A stretch of DNA of 26,123 bases from Saccoglossus kowalevskii. Its lineage: Eukaryota; Hemichordata; Enteropneusta; Harrimaniidae. A program made the translations under genes and the position numbers. The DNA lies in the NCBI RefSeq assembly GCF_000003605.2, contig NW_003107107.1:13894-40016 (forward strand), written 5' to 3'. Shown in pieces: positions 1 through 8,797 of the stretch. Under the pieces are notes generated by a model. That model was not told the origin of the DNA and did not search any database. It was given only the letters and a program-made list of their open reading frames with translations. Within the stretch, counting starts at the first letter, position 1; the number at the start of each line of letters is the position of its first letter.

Positions 1-162
1 GGGCAGTTCGTTTTCTTTTTTGCACTTTTAGGATCCTAGTAGAAAATACAAGTAATATAATATTGTAGGCTAGTCAGGGTGATACGGTAGGCTGGTCGGG
101 TGATGTTGTATTGTTATAATGACAATAGTCACTCACATACAGTTATTTCTTCTTTCTATTAG

Positions 163-280
163 AAAAAACAGAAAGTCAAAAGAAGATAAAGAAAATACCA
201 TCTACATGACAGCAGAAGAGATGCTGTCGAACACTGACACTGTGACGTCATCGGCAGTTTCCGTGCACGTTGTCTTTTAA
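163..280 (+). CDS. 3' terminal coding exon of an unrecognised upstream gene (partial)
   Basis: A pyrimidine-rich tract ending in TATTAG (157-162) looks like a 3' splice site. After one leading base, an open frame runs 164-280 for 38 codons to TAA. The peptide starts with a Lys/Arg/Glu-rich stretch (KNRKSKEDKEN), contains TIYMTAEEML, and ends in hydrophobic VSVHVVF. AATAAA follows 24 bases after the stop, as expected for the end of a transcript. I do not recognise the family. A hydrophilic tail of this type is common at the cytoplasmic end of membrane proteins, but that is a guess. The rest of the gene lies to the left of the window. The exon call rests on the splice site, the frame and the poly(A) signal, not on homology. 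Confidence 0.45.
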
Positions 281-303
281 ACCAAAAAGTATCAGAAAAT
301 CTT

Positions 304-309
304 AATAAA
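304..309 (+). promoter_or_regulatory. poly(A) signal AATAAA of the upstream gene
   Basis: Canonical hexamer just downstream of the TAA at 278-280 on the same strand. The sequence beyond it is A-rich and non-coding. Confidence 0.5.
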
Positions 310-310
310 A

Positions 311-840
311 ATTATGTATTAAACAAACAAAAAATAAGAAAAATTAACAAACGGCTTTTTAAATAAAAAAACTTGAATACAATACTTTAACTAATGTTGA
401 TCGAGTGTGTGTGTTTCTTTCTTACAAATAGTGCATGTATTAAGCAAATATACTGTAAAATATATAATGTATTATATACCAGTTCCCTCTTTTCATCCCA
501 AATTCATAAAAAATAGAACAGGAGTTTATAGTCTGCACTTTCCTTAAGATTGAGACAAACAATAGCCCAATTCTTTTATTATAAACTAGAAATTGTGTCT
601 GTTGGCTCCAAAATGGGGGTAATTTCAATAAATAATGAAGAATATAATAAGAAAAATTTGGCAAGAAAGTCTGGTGGTGAAAAGGTTAAAACAAGTAGTT
701 TCCTTATATACGATTTGGTTAAGACAATTTGAACTTCACAAATAAATCATTGCAAAACGAGAAAAGAGGTGTTGTTGTGTCATTTTGGACAACAAGTTTA
801 GGCCATACTAATAAAGTACTTTTGTCTCTAAACAACCCAC
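311..840. other. AT-rich intergenic sequence, no gene seen
   Basis: The only open frames are short and A/T-driven, on both strands, without splice context or a recognisable domain. A short GT run (406-414) is the only simple repeat. Confidence 0.6.
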
Positions 841-1056
841 ATCACTTAAACATGAACACACTTTTTGGCAACAGTTATGTATTTCAATGAATCTTATTCA
901 CGTTAGTTACGAAATTGTCTTAATAACATAAGCAAGCAATTCTGATGTCACTTAGACATGAACACACATTTTGGAAACAGTTATGTATTTCAACCGCATT
1001 TTAATGAATATAGCTAGACGTTGGTTAAGGAATTGTGTTGATAACAAGCAATTCTA
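841..1056. repeat. Diverged tandem duplication, about 105 bp x 2
   Basis: Copy 1 (about 841-944) and copy 2 (about 945-1056) share, in the same order, CACTTAAACATGAACACAC or its variant, then an ACAGTTATGTATTTCAA block, then GAAATTGTCTTAATAACA-like and AAGCAATTCT blocks. Substitutions and small indels show that it is not recent. Confidence 0.75.
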
Positions 1057-2174
1057 ATTCGCAGTATTATTATAAAAAAAAACATGTAAAGTTAATAACA
1101 AAGATGGCTGTGCTGTGCTGACCTAGATAAACTTAATATCTATCACATAATATTTAGGTGATAGTTATGCACCAAGCCACCCACAACACTTTTTAATAAC
1201 TAATATAGAAACTCAATTCACATCTGGCTGCCATGCTCTTGACACTTGACACTATCTACATTTCCATTTTCAATCTCTTTTATGTTAACATATTATTTGT
1301 TACTCTTGGAAGAATAGACTCCATCACACAAGCATCATTCATTCACTATATCATTGATACTCACAGACTGATAATTATAACATGCAGCTCTGGTATTCAC
1401 ATACCAAAGAACCAACTATTTAGTTTAACAACAGGAAAGTCAAACAAGATGATGTTACACATCCAAACTGGTCAAAAAGTAAATTATTTATCCAAACACA
1501 GCACTTCTCTCTTTTTTTACACAGCCTTTTCTTACTATCTAAAATAAAACTTCTACTAAATTTGAAAATAAAAAAATTCTTGGAGAATAGAGTTTGAGAC
1601 TTCGTTATGGTAAGGTTGGCATAACAACCACCAGTTGCTAAGTGGGTGAAGAAAAAAAAAGTTATTTAAATTGTTGTAAGAGTCAATTAGCAGTTGGCAA
1701 AATAAAAAAAAAAGCAGACACAATGTTACAATCTAATCTAAAAATATTCCATTTATTGTACATTGTTGTTTCCAAGACCAGTCAGTCAATCCAGTTCAAA
1801 CCTGCCTTTCGTGTGAAGCTTGCAATTCACCTGGTTTACATTCATAGATTATGTCACTTGAATAAAAATACAGTTTATATCAAAAAATTTTAAAGGCAGC
1901 ATAGCACCATTGTACAGGCAATTCTGATATTGTTCTTCACAACTGGTTGAGTGTAGAGAAAAACTAACTCACCAGTTCAGTATTTCACCTTCATTCAACT
2001 TGTAATGTACAAGTTTCTCTCTCTACTGTGTTGCACACAGAGGTTTGTTCTTTTTTCAAGTTTCTTCCTAGACTTCAGTGCTTTGTTACAAATCATTATT
2101 TCTTTAGTAGTATTAATTCCCCCTTTTTCTTTAACTGCTGCCACCATATGTAAACTAAGAACTAACTGACTTCT
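1057..2174. other. Non-coding AT-rich sequence
   Basis: Frames of 60-104 codons occur at 1233-1547 and 1642-1893, but they are rich in F, I, K, N and Y, lack any domain and lack splice context. I see no RNA gene or element here. Confidence 0.6.
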
Positions 2175-2506
2175 CAGAGTAGAGTGAACCAAGTGAGTAT
2201 TTGTCACCAACTATTAAAGATGTTTATTACTCAACTGCTAGGCCTGGAACTGAGCCCAAATCCTCACATACCAACATCATTATGCAAATAACTACACTTG
2301 CATTAAAAAAATAAACAGAGTAGAGTGAACCAAGTACTCACTGTATTGGTCACCAAATCCGGGAGCAGTGTATTAGCACTGGAGAGAAGCACTTGTTACT
2401 AAGATGTTTATTACTCAACTGCTAGGCCTGGAACTGAGCCCAAGTCCTGACATGTTCCATACAATGAAAGTATCAACATCATTATGCAAATAATTACACT
2501 TGCATC
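2175..2506. repeat. Diverged tandem duplication, about 130 and 190 bp units
   Basis: Unit 1 (2175-2304) and unit 2 (2316-2506) both start CAGAGTAGAGTGAACCAAGT. Both contain TATTACTCAACTGCTAGGCC with CTGGAACTGAGCCCAA, and both end CATCATTATGCAAATAA..ACACTTGCAT. Unit 2 carries about 60 extra bases in two insertions, or unit 1 lost them. Confidence 0.85.
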
Positions 2507-3649
2507 ATAGCCTCAAATCATTGCAATATGAAAAATAAATTTGGTTTTGGAATGGCTGCAGCAGGTTTCATCGAATTCCAATGGTATTGCAATTATTTGA
2601 CAGAACGTATTAGCTTAATTTTCGTTGAAAAATAAAATACAAATGCTTTCCAATTAATTGTAAGTCTTCGATTAAATTTTGTTGATAAAGCCTACCAAAT
2701 AGATTTAGTATTTTAGTCAGACCACCACTATGTACACCAACAATTTTTCAATTGTGTGCCAATTTCACACTGGTCCGTCCACTCAGTATCAATTTCCACT
2801 ACTTTTCATTTTTTCACTACCAAACCTTCTTGCTCAAATTTATCTGCACTTTTTCTACATATTTCTAGAAATGAACCCTAATTTTGGAGCCAGCAAAAAA
2901 AAAATTGAATCATTTTTTGGTTTTGACTCCAAAAATTTGGCTATTTTTGTTCTAATCTGGAAAGTGCAGACTAGAAGGGTACTCTTACCCTTCAATACAG
3001 AAAAATATAGAGAAAATCTAATACATTTATTCAAGTATTAGTAAAATCTGTATATTAGTATTTAACACAATAAAGTATGTAAGAAGCTGTAATCCAGTGA
3101 CTCGCATAACTGTACTACACATTAGTATCTACCTCAATAATCTAGTATACATGCACCCCAGCATTGCCTCTATTTAGTTAATTTACTTATGAATACCAAA
3201 TTTGAGTCAGTAATATGCATTTCTACATCACTACCAAATTTGCAACATAATCAAGTAAATTTTTACAAAATTTCAGAAAACTAAAAAATGGTAAAGTTAG
3301 TCGACAGATTGCATGCAAATAACCTGTACAGGTATATTTTAGTGATGTGATGTAACTCAAACAAGTATCACCAAAATGACTATCAGACATAGATGTTACT
3401 GACCATTCACAGCAAGTACTATTATATCAAACATAAGATCAGCATTTGGAGGTAACGTGAGATGCAAATTATCTGTCAAAATAAATGACTGTGATTTTCA
3501 CAATGTTGGTTGACATTTATTCACAAGAAGATAAAATACATTTTACCCATTTTACCAGTTACCATCCTGATAGCTCTTTTTTAAGTATGATAGTTATCGC
3601 ACAGCCTGTTTGAATTTCATGTAATCAAACAATATTTAAATGCATTTAA
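2507..3649. other. Non-coding AT-rich sequence
   Basis: The longest frame (2730-3041, + strand) is rich in F, L, I and N and has no domain or splice context. Nothing else is recognisable. Confidence 0.55.
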
Positions 3650-3715
3650 ACGTATATTGACAATGCATAGCGATGTATACAATGGTATACGTCGCTATGC
3701 ATTGTCAATATACGT
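3650..3715. repeat. 31-bp hairpin with 4-base loop
   Basis: The left arm (3650-3680) and right arm (3685-3715) are inverted copies over 31 bases with a single substitution (T at 3674), which becomes a G:T wobble in RNA. The loop is AATG. TACGTTGCTATG at 3711-3722 then repeats the TACGTCGCTATG of the right arm in direct orientation. The pattern suggests a local fold-back or template-switch event. The 4-base loop is very short for a pre-miRNA. Confidence 0.85.
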
Positions 3716-4198
3716 TGCTATGGGTCCAATATTGAACATGACACAGCACGATCCCCATCGTCTTTTAATGGTCTTTGGATATTTTAAAAATGTAATCACT
3801 CTCTTAAACAAACATCCAGTTTTCCAGTGAAATCAACAATGTTGACAACAATGTACTCTGACTTTGATAATCCTGAAAATCACTTTCTTTGCGATCACCA
3901 ATACTCAGAATATGTTAGGAAATGTTGGCAGTATAACACAGCATTCTGATAAGTTAATGGTATTTTCGACCAATCAGGTAACAGGACATGTCGTGTGAGA
4001 AAACATGATAGATCTGAGAACCATGTATTCTAAGAACCTGACCATTCTACAAAACTAATGACTTAATTTATTTAAAATTTTTGATATTTTTTAGTATGTA
4101 TGCTCAAGACAAAATTTTCATATTGTGTGTTTGATCTAAGGAATTATTTTGAGGTGACATTTTAACATTACTTTGAACCTCAGCCATTTAATTTATTG
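3716..4198. other. Non-coding sequence downstream of the FKBP-like exon
   Basis: No frame with domain features on either strand. If the FKBP-like exon at 4199-4329 is really terminal, this is its 3' flank on the minus strand. I looked here for a missing beta-strand exon ending an FKBP domain and did not find one. Confidence 0.5.
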
Positions 4199-4329
4199 TC
4201 AAAAAGGATATCCCCAAGCAGGAAAACCATGCTGTCCATAACCTTTGAAGCCAGCAATGTACTCATTGCCATGTAACATAGCCCTTTCTCCCCTCATCAT
4301 CGATAAACAACCTTCACTCCATCCTACAG
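4199..4329 (-). pseudogene. FKBP-type peptidyl-prolyl isomerase, C-terminal exon fragment
   Basis: Read on the minus strand, a pyrimidine tract and CTGTAG acceptor (AG at 4331-4330) precede a 43-codon frame that ends in TGA at 4201-4199. The frame reads VGWSEG, then MMRGERAML, then GYGQHGFPAWGYP. This follows the FKBP pattern V-I-x-G-W-x-E-G...M..G-E-x-A-x-L...Y-G-x-x-G-F-P...I-P, whose Val-Ile/Trp and Tyr/Phe residues line the FK506/proline pocket. The domain is cut short: the frame stops after GYPF, before the final P-N-x-x-L-x-F-x-V-E-L strand. AATAAA (minus, 4197-4192) lies almost directly behind the stop. No earlier FKBP exon was found up to 8.4 kb. A truncated remnant is my preferred reading; a real divergent last exon is the alternative. 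A second AG six bases downstream could also serve as acceptor. Confidence 0.55.
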
Positions 4330-4562
4330 CTACAGAAGGAAAAAAAAGTCAATATGCTTAGGCTGCTTACATTAAAAATGTTTGGGGGGGTCTGACTAGA
4401 TGGATTTTTATTCCAATTTTGTTCAGGTACAACCCCCCTCCAGACCAGACGTAGAATTGTTAAGCCCCCCCCCCCCCAACACACATAGCTATCTCACAGT
4501 CTCCCTTGTTCCCATGGCAACAAGATAACAGACTATCCAACACTGATTTTAACAATTTGACT
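4330..4562. other. Non-coding sequence with homopolymer runs
   Basis: Contains a G run near 4383-4390 and a long C run near 4465-4478. No coding potential was seen. Confidence 0.6.
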
Positions 4563-4570
4563 ACAGACAG
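4563..4570. repeat. Target-site duplication of the L1/Tx1-like LINE, 3'-side copy
   Basis: ACAGACAG directly abuts the T run (the element's poly(A) tail on the minus strand). It recurs at 6011-6018 directly outside the other end of the element. Confidence 0.75.
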
Positions 4571-6010
4571 TTTTTTTTTTTTTTTTTTGTATTTATAAAC
4601 TATTATTGGAGTTTGCACTGAAATTAACATCTTACATACCTGGTTTGTACATTACAAATTGCAATTAATCTACATATTGTGAAGTGGACTGGGTAACATT
4701 TTTCATAAAATATCCCCATTTCTTGTTATGAAAAGTCAACCTATTCCGTCGGACAGCAATGAAGTACTCTATCTCCAGGAAATATTTTACATATCTTTTG
4801 TATGCCATGAATTCTGGCTTTTGATTTTTATGTCTACACAAGTAAATATATTTTTTTGCTACCAGAACACAGAAGTTGACTAAACATGTAAAGTTTTCAT
4901 CCCCAAGAAGGATTTGTTGTACATTTGGGAATGCCCTCAGGCCAAGCTTACCCCCTCCCCCCCCCCAAAAAAAAGCGTGTACAGTGTTTCTCAAAAATCT
5001 TGGGTGCATTGACATTGGTAGAACAAATGGATAAGAGATTCAGAGCATGATGAACAGAAAGTACAAAGATCAGACTCCACAATGGGAGGGTTCATCTTGA
5101 ATGTTTTGTTTGTGGTTAGAATATTATGGATTATTTTGAGTTGAAATTCTCTGAGACGAGTATCAATTGTAGTACGAAAGGGTAACTGGTAGATTGGCAA
5201 CCAAGACATCAAGTGTGAAATATTCAATAATACAGTAAAATAGGTCTCAGATCTAGGCGAGATAAATTTGTTGTTCACATTACTCTTAGCCACAGTTTTT
5301 GTAGTACAATTTTGTAAATCAACCGATGTACTGCCGTGTTTAAATCTAACTGGTTTATCCAAAGGGTTAACATTCTCGTCAAAATCAGAGTTGTTTAGTT
5401 TGTGAGTTACGCACTGTATGAGGCCATACCATTTTAGAAAACATGACCCAGGTACTCCCTTACTCTGAATCTCCTCCCGTGCCTGTAGTTTCCCAGTTTC
5501 CCCATACATTTGTTTAAAGGGGCACCTTCCAGTTAAGATTAATTTCACAACACATTTACTTTCTGGATTAAAATAACAATGGATAACAAAAGATAGATTA
5601 ACATTGTAAACAACATAAACAATAGTGTCCCATGATTCTTTGGTGCAATCCATGGGATTGAGCGGTTCCCCTTTAACAAACAAAATTCCAGCATCAACAA
5701 AATCCTGAATGAAGACCGATTTCCCTCCCAGAAGAATCAGTTTGTTATTCCAAATTATTTGCTCATGAAATGCATTTTCGTTTGCTTGGCTTACGTCTGA
5801 ATTAAGTCTTACCCAATTTTGTAAAATATTTGAAAAGAACAGTGGTAACCTCATTGGCAGGACTTTAGGATCAAAGTTACAATTCAATAAAACTGAGAGT
5901 CCACCAATTAGTTTCAATTTGTCTAAAATGATTGTTTTCCATAGATGTGACACTTTATTGTCACTCAGTCGTCTCAACCAGTTAATTCTTTGGGCTGCAT
6001 AAATGGCACC
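4571..6010 (-). mobile_element. 5'-truncated L1/Tx1-like non-LTR retrotransposon
   Basis: The element is bounded by an 8-bp direct repeat (ACAGACAG, 4563-4570 and 6011-6018; up to 12 bp if adjoining Ts are counted). Its 3' end on the minus strand is an 18-base A tract (T run at 4571-4588). Coding sequence starts at the very first bases of its truncated 5' end (GAIYAAQRINW from 6009 downwards) and ends about 75 bases before the tail. Truncated 5' end, A tail and target-site duplication together are the standard signature of target-primed reverse transcription. Only the part of ORF2 downstream of the reverse transcriptase is present, so the copy could not move by itself. Confidence 0.85.
4665..6009 (-). 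pseudogene. ORF2 C-terminal region of an L1/Tx1-clade LINE, frameshifted
   Basis: One frame runs from 6009 to about 4991 on the minus strand. It contains AAQRINWLRRL, then LPIYQLPF with RLREFQLKIIHNILTTN, then a zinc-knuckle-like C-x2-C...H-x4-C (CTFC and HLFYQC). This is the usual carboxyl region after the reverse transcriptase in L1/Tx1 elements. The match resumes in another frame (4960 to 4665) with NVQQILLGD, LVAKKYIYLCRHKNQKP and a basic tail, the normal C-terminus of the same protein. The frames switch around 4955-5000, beside a G-rich tract (C run at 4952-4968 on +), so slippage there probably caused the break. Clade assignment is from memory of the family. Confidence 0.75.
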
Positions 6011-6018
6011 ACAGACAG

Positions 6019-6780
6019 TTTTCTAAATGTGAATAATTATAGGTAGATAGTCATGCCTCTGATAACGTCACATACTGTCAAAACAGTTTTGGAATTTATC
6101 CCAATAAAACTTAGAACATGAAAATAATTAATGTGTGAAAGAACAATTTACCTACCAACACAAAAAAGTTCATGTAAATATTAAATTTGGTCATAATTAC
6201 AAAGGAGTAGAAAACTCTGTGAGCTTGCCTGTAATATGCTTCCATATATGGACAGAACTGTGATCCATACACAAGCATTAGCACATAGCTTATCAAAATT
6301 TGGAAATATAAATCAGCAAATTTGTCTGTATAAGTCTCAAATATGTAATTTTTGAGAAAAAAAAATATATTTTTTTCTAAGTTCATTTATAAAATGCAAC
6401 TAAACCCACAGGGAAAGAAATGAATTTTTTTTATGGTGATGAAACGAGACATTTTTTTAATGAAAAAAAGTTCACCGAGAAGGAAACTTAATCTGACCAA
6501 GTTGTGTATACATTTCATTGATTTTGATGACTACCGGTAGGCATAATATGTCCCCAATGAGACAATACCAGCTAGTTGTCATTAGATATCAAAATCAGTT
6601 TAACAGGTTAAGTATTAGGGTGTTATATTGGAATTTGTTGCTGTTATAAGATATTATAGGATAGGATATGTTATAGGTTATTTCCTCCAGAAAAACCATA
6701 TGTTGATTGACCATCGGCGGAACTGTGTGACGATTATGCATAATTATATATACAAAGCACACACACACGAACGCAACAAC
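6019..6780. other. Non-coding sequence between the two LINE fragments
   Basis: The minus-strand frames at 6111-6386 and 6595-6801 have no recognisable domain. An imperfect GATATTATAGG-like repetition occurs near 6649-6680, and a short CA run near 6762-6772. Confidence 0.55.
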
Positions 6781-6787
6781 TTTTTTA

Positions 6788-8152
6788 ACTAGTTCCATCA
6801 CTTGCTTATTATATGCAGATGATCTAGTATTACTCTCAAAGTCAAAAAATTGCCATCAAAATGCTATAAACTCAGTGCAAACATATTGTAATAAATGGAA
6901 ACTAGAAGTAAATGTATCAAAATCTAATATCATGATTTTCAATAAATCTGGCAAAACCATAACAAAACATAAATTTGCAATTAATGGAAAACCACTTGAA
7001 AATGTATCCTCTTACACTTACCTAGGTTTGAAACTAAACACAATTGGTAAACTTATCAGAGCTCAAAAAGATCTCAGCCATAGAGCGATGAAAGCTTTCT
7101 TCAATTGTTATACTCTGAAAATATTTCAGTCAAAACATACATAAAACTATTTGCGACTGTGTACTACAAATAAAAGATATGTTTGATAGTGGGCTACCTA
7201 TGGAAAAATTTAATAACAAATTTTGCAAATACATTTTACAGGTAAACTGTAAAGCCAGTAATTTGGCATGTATTTTAGAATTAGGTAGACACCCTATTTT
7301 ACTGACTATAGTGTAAAACAAATGATAAAATATTGGCTAAAAATAAAAAACAAAGAATGAAAACTTGATAGTTCATGAAGCATACAGACTTAGCATAGAG
7401 ATGGATGGTAAAGGCATACTTAATTGGGTATCTGGTGAAAAAAATATTTTGCACTATCTGGAAATGAATAAGTCATGGGAAAATAATGATCCAAATTATA
7501 AATCCAATCTAATCAACACACTCAAAAAAGTATTCAAAAACAAGAGCAAGAACAAATGCATGATGATAATAAAAACAAAAAACAAAAGAATAAGCTGTGT
7601 ACATATAGACTGCTAAAGAACAATTGTCAGTATGAAAATTATCTAATAGTAACAAATGCAAAACATAGAGCAGCATTAACAAAATTGAGAATTAGCACTC
7701 ATAATTTAAAAATAGAGAAAGGTTAGAAAGTGTTAGAAAGTGCACTGCTTGCGACCAAAATGAGATTGAAGACGAAATGCATTTCTTACTTGAATGCAAG
7801 CTGTATGAATATGAGAGAACTGAAATGTTGAAGGAAATAAATTTAATACATTGTAACAACACAAATACCAATAAATTGATTACAATGCTAACAAGCAATA
7901 ACAGCCAAAAAATTTAAAAAACTAGCAAGCTACATCTATAATTGTTTCAGTGCCAGAGAAAATCATTTCAAAAAAACACTACCAGCTGCCCCGAAATAAA
8001 TAAACTATTTTTTTTTATTATTATTTTTTTCAATTTTTCAATTTTAGCACTTCAATTTTGTTACTTCCTCAGTTTTTCATTTTTATTGTAATTTTCTGAG
8101 TCAATATTCAAATAAGGGTACGATTATGCAATAAAGATTATTATTATTTTTA
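6788..8152 (+). mobile_element. Decayed CR1/Jockey-group non-LTR retrotransposon, 5'-truncated
   Basis: The homology begins just before the reverse transcriptase active site: SSITCLLYADDLVLLSKS, with YADD at 6812-6823. It continues with WKLEVNVSKSNIMIFNKSGK and SYTYLGL to about 7144. After frame changes, further blocks follow: KFNNKFCKYIL (about 7205-7245), ELGRHPIL (about 7276), AYRLSIEMDG with NWVSG and WENNDPNYK (7365-7616), AKHRAALTKLRISTHNL (about 7660-7710), and a C-terminal zinc-binding patch with EIEDEMHFLLECKLYE (about 7763-7810). It ends with a 3' UTR and AATAAAGATTATTATTATT at about 8130-8148, a typical LINE tail of this group. At least five frameshifts or stops make it a pseudogene. 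Exact clade (CR1, Crack or similar) is uncertain. No target-site duplication was seen. Confidence 0.8.
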
Positions 8153-8379
8153 AGAAGAAGTGATTTACCCTTGAGGTCAACATAGCGACCATACACAATG
8201 CATGTAAAATACATTGTTTACATGAAATTCGAGTACTCAATCACAGTACTTTTATGTTGATTTTCAGGTGAAAACGTCCCAATTTTATTCAATCGACCGA
8301 TAGAAACGTCTAGTTTCAGTTTGAATTGTGAATTATAAATATTTATACCGATGAAGAAAATGCCTTTGTTGCAATGAGA
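8153..8379. other. Intergenic sequence upstream of the PALB2 promoter
   Basis: No coding sequence on either strand. It contains a small palindrome, CATGTAAA...TTTACATG (about 8200-8223). I looked on the minus strand for a divergently transcribed partner gene and found none. Confidence 0.5.
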
Positions 8380-8764
8380 GTATAATCACGGAGAACGCGC
8401 GATGTTCGCATAGTGCGTTGTCAATACTTCCCATAATGCATCATCGAACAACACAAATGGCGCTGCTTTTGAGTTTGTGTATTTTAAATACCACGAATGT
8501 TATTGAAATTGTCTAACAATGTGCCAATCAGCAGTGTTTTCTGAATTTTAATAGTATCCAAACTGTGTCTGGAGTACAAATTAGCTGCTGTATTGTGGGC
8601 AAACATACACATCAAAACAGGATCACCGTTCGATGTCTCTGGTTCGATCGGCCCGTCAATTTCGCTGATCTCCCTGAGATTGGATGAATGAATGTACTTA
8701 AGTTGCCGATCGCTGTGGTTTCTCGCTCATATATCGCTTAACGTTGTCATATTGCTCTACAGTT
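8380..8764 (+). promoter_or_regulatory. PALB2: PALB2 promoter and 5' leader
   Basis: This stretch is richer in CpG than its surroundings (for example GGAGAACGCGCGATG near 8390). It has no TATA box in a suitable place. Two motifs typical of housekeeping promoters stand out: TTCCCATAATGCATCATC (8428-8445), which fits the ZNF143/STAF consensus at 16 of 18 positions as I recall it, and CAAATGGCGCTG (8455-8466), a YY1-like ATGGCG core. A 19-codon upstream open frame (ATG at 8457, TAA at 8514-8516) would lie in the leader if transcription starts before it. The frame leading into the PALB2 start has a stop at 8699-8701 and no earlier ATG. The transcription start itself is not visible. Confidence 0.5.
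8428..8445 (+). promoter_or_regulatory. ZNF143/STAF-like binding site
   Basis: TTCCCATAATGCATCATC contains the CCCATAATGCA core. Sites of this type sit near the transcription start of many metazoan housekeeping genes. The last two consensus bases differ. The call is by motif only. Confidence 0.4.
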
Positions 8765-8797
8765 ATGGATTCTGCAAGAGACAAAGAAGTGGCAAAG
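8765..8797 (+). CDS. PALB2: PALB2 exon 1 (residues 1-11)
   Basis: The exon is 11 codons, MDSARDKEVAK, ending in phase 0 at AAG|GTATAC. Human exon 1 encodes 16 residues, also starts MD and ends EKEK in phase 0. It begins the helix continued by exon 2. TTG at 8744 is in the same frame upstream but is not a plausible eukaryotic start. The exon is separated from exon 2 by a 5.1-kb intron, so gene finders may miss it. Confidence 0.85.

Noticed and set aside
3650..3715. MicroRNA precursor
   Set aside because: A 4-base loop and essentially perfect pairing are unlike animal pre-miRNAs; kept only as a hairpin.
4563..4588. Poly(T) tract as a simple repeat or Pol III terminator
   Set aside because: It is better explained as the A tail of the minus-strand LINE, because an identical ACAGACAG flanks both ends of that element.
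6111..6386. Minus-strand frame followed by a GTAAAT donor-like site
   Set aside because: The peptide is hydrophobic and A/T-driven, without a domain or a matching acceptor. I could not link it to the FKBP-like exon.
8153..8440. Divergent partner gene sharing the PALB2 promoter
   Set aside because: Human PALB2 has a head-to-head neighbour, so I searched the minus strand here; no start codon with a sensible frame or splice site was found, only LINE sequence further left.
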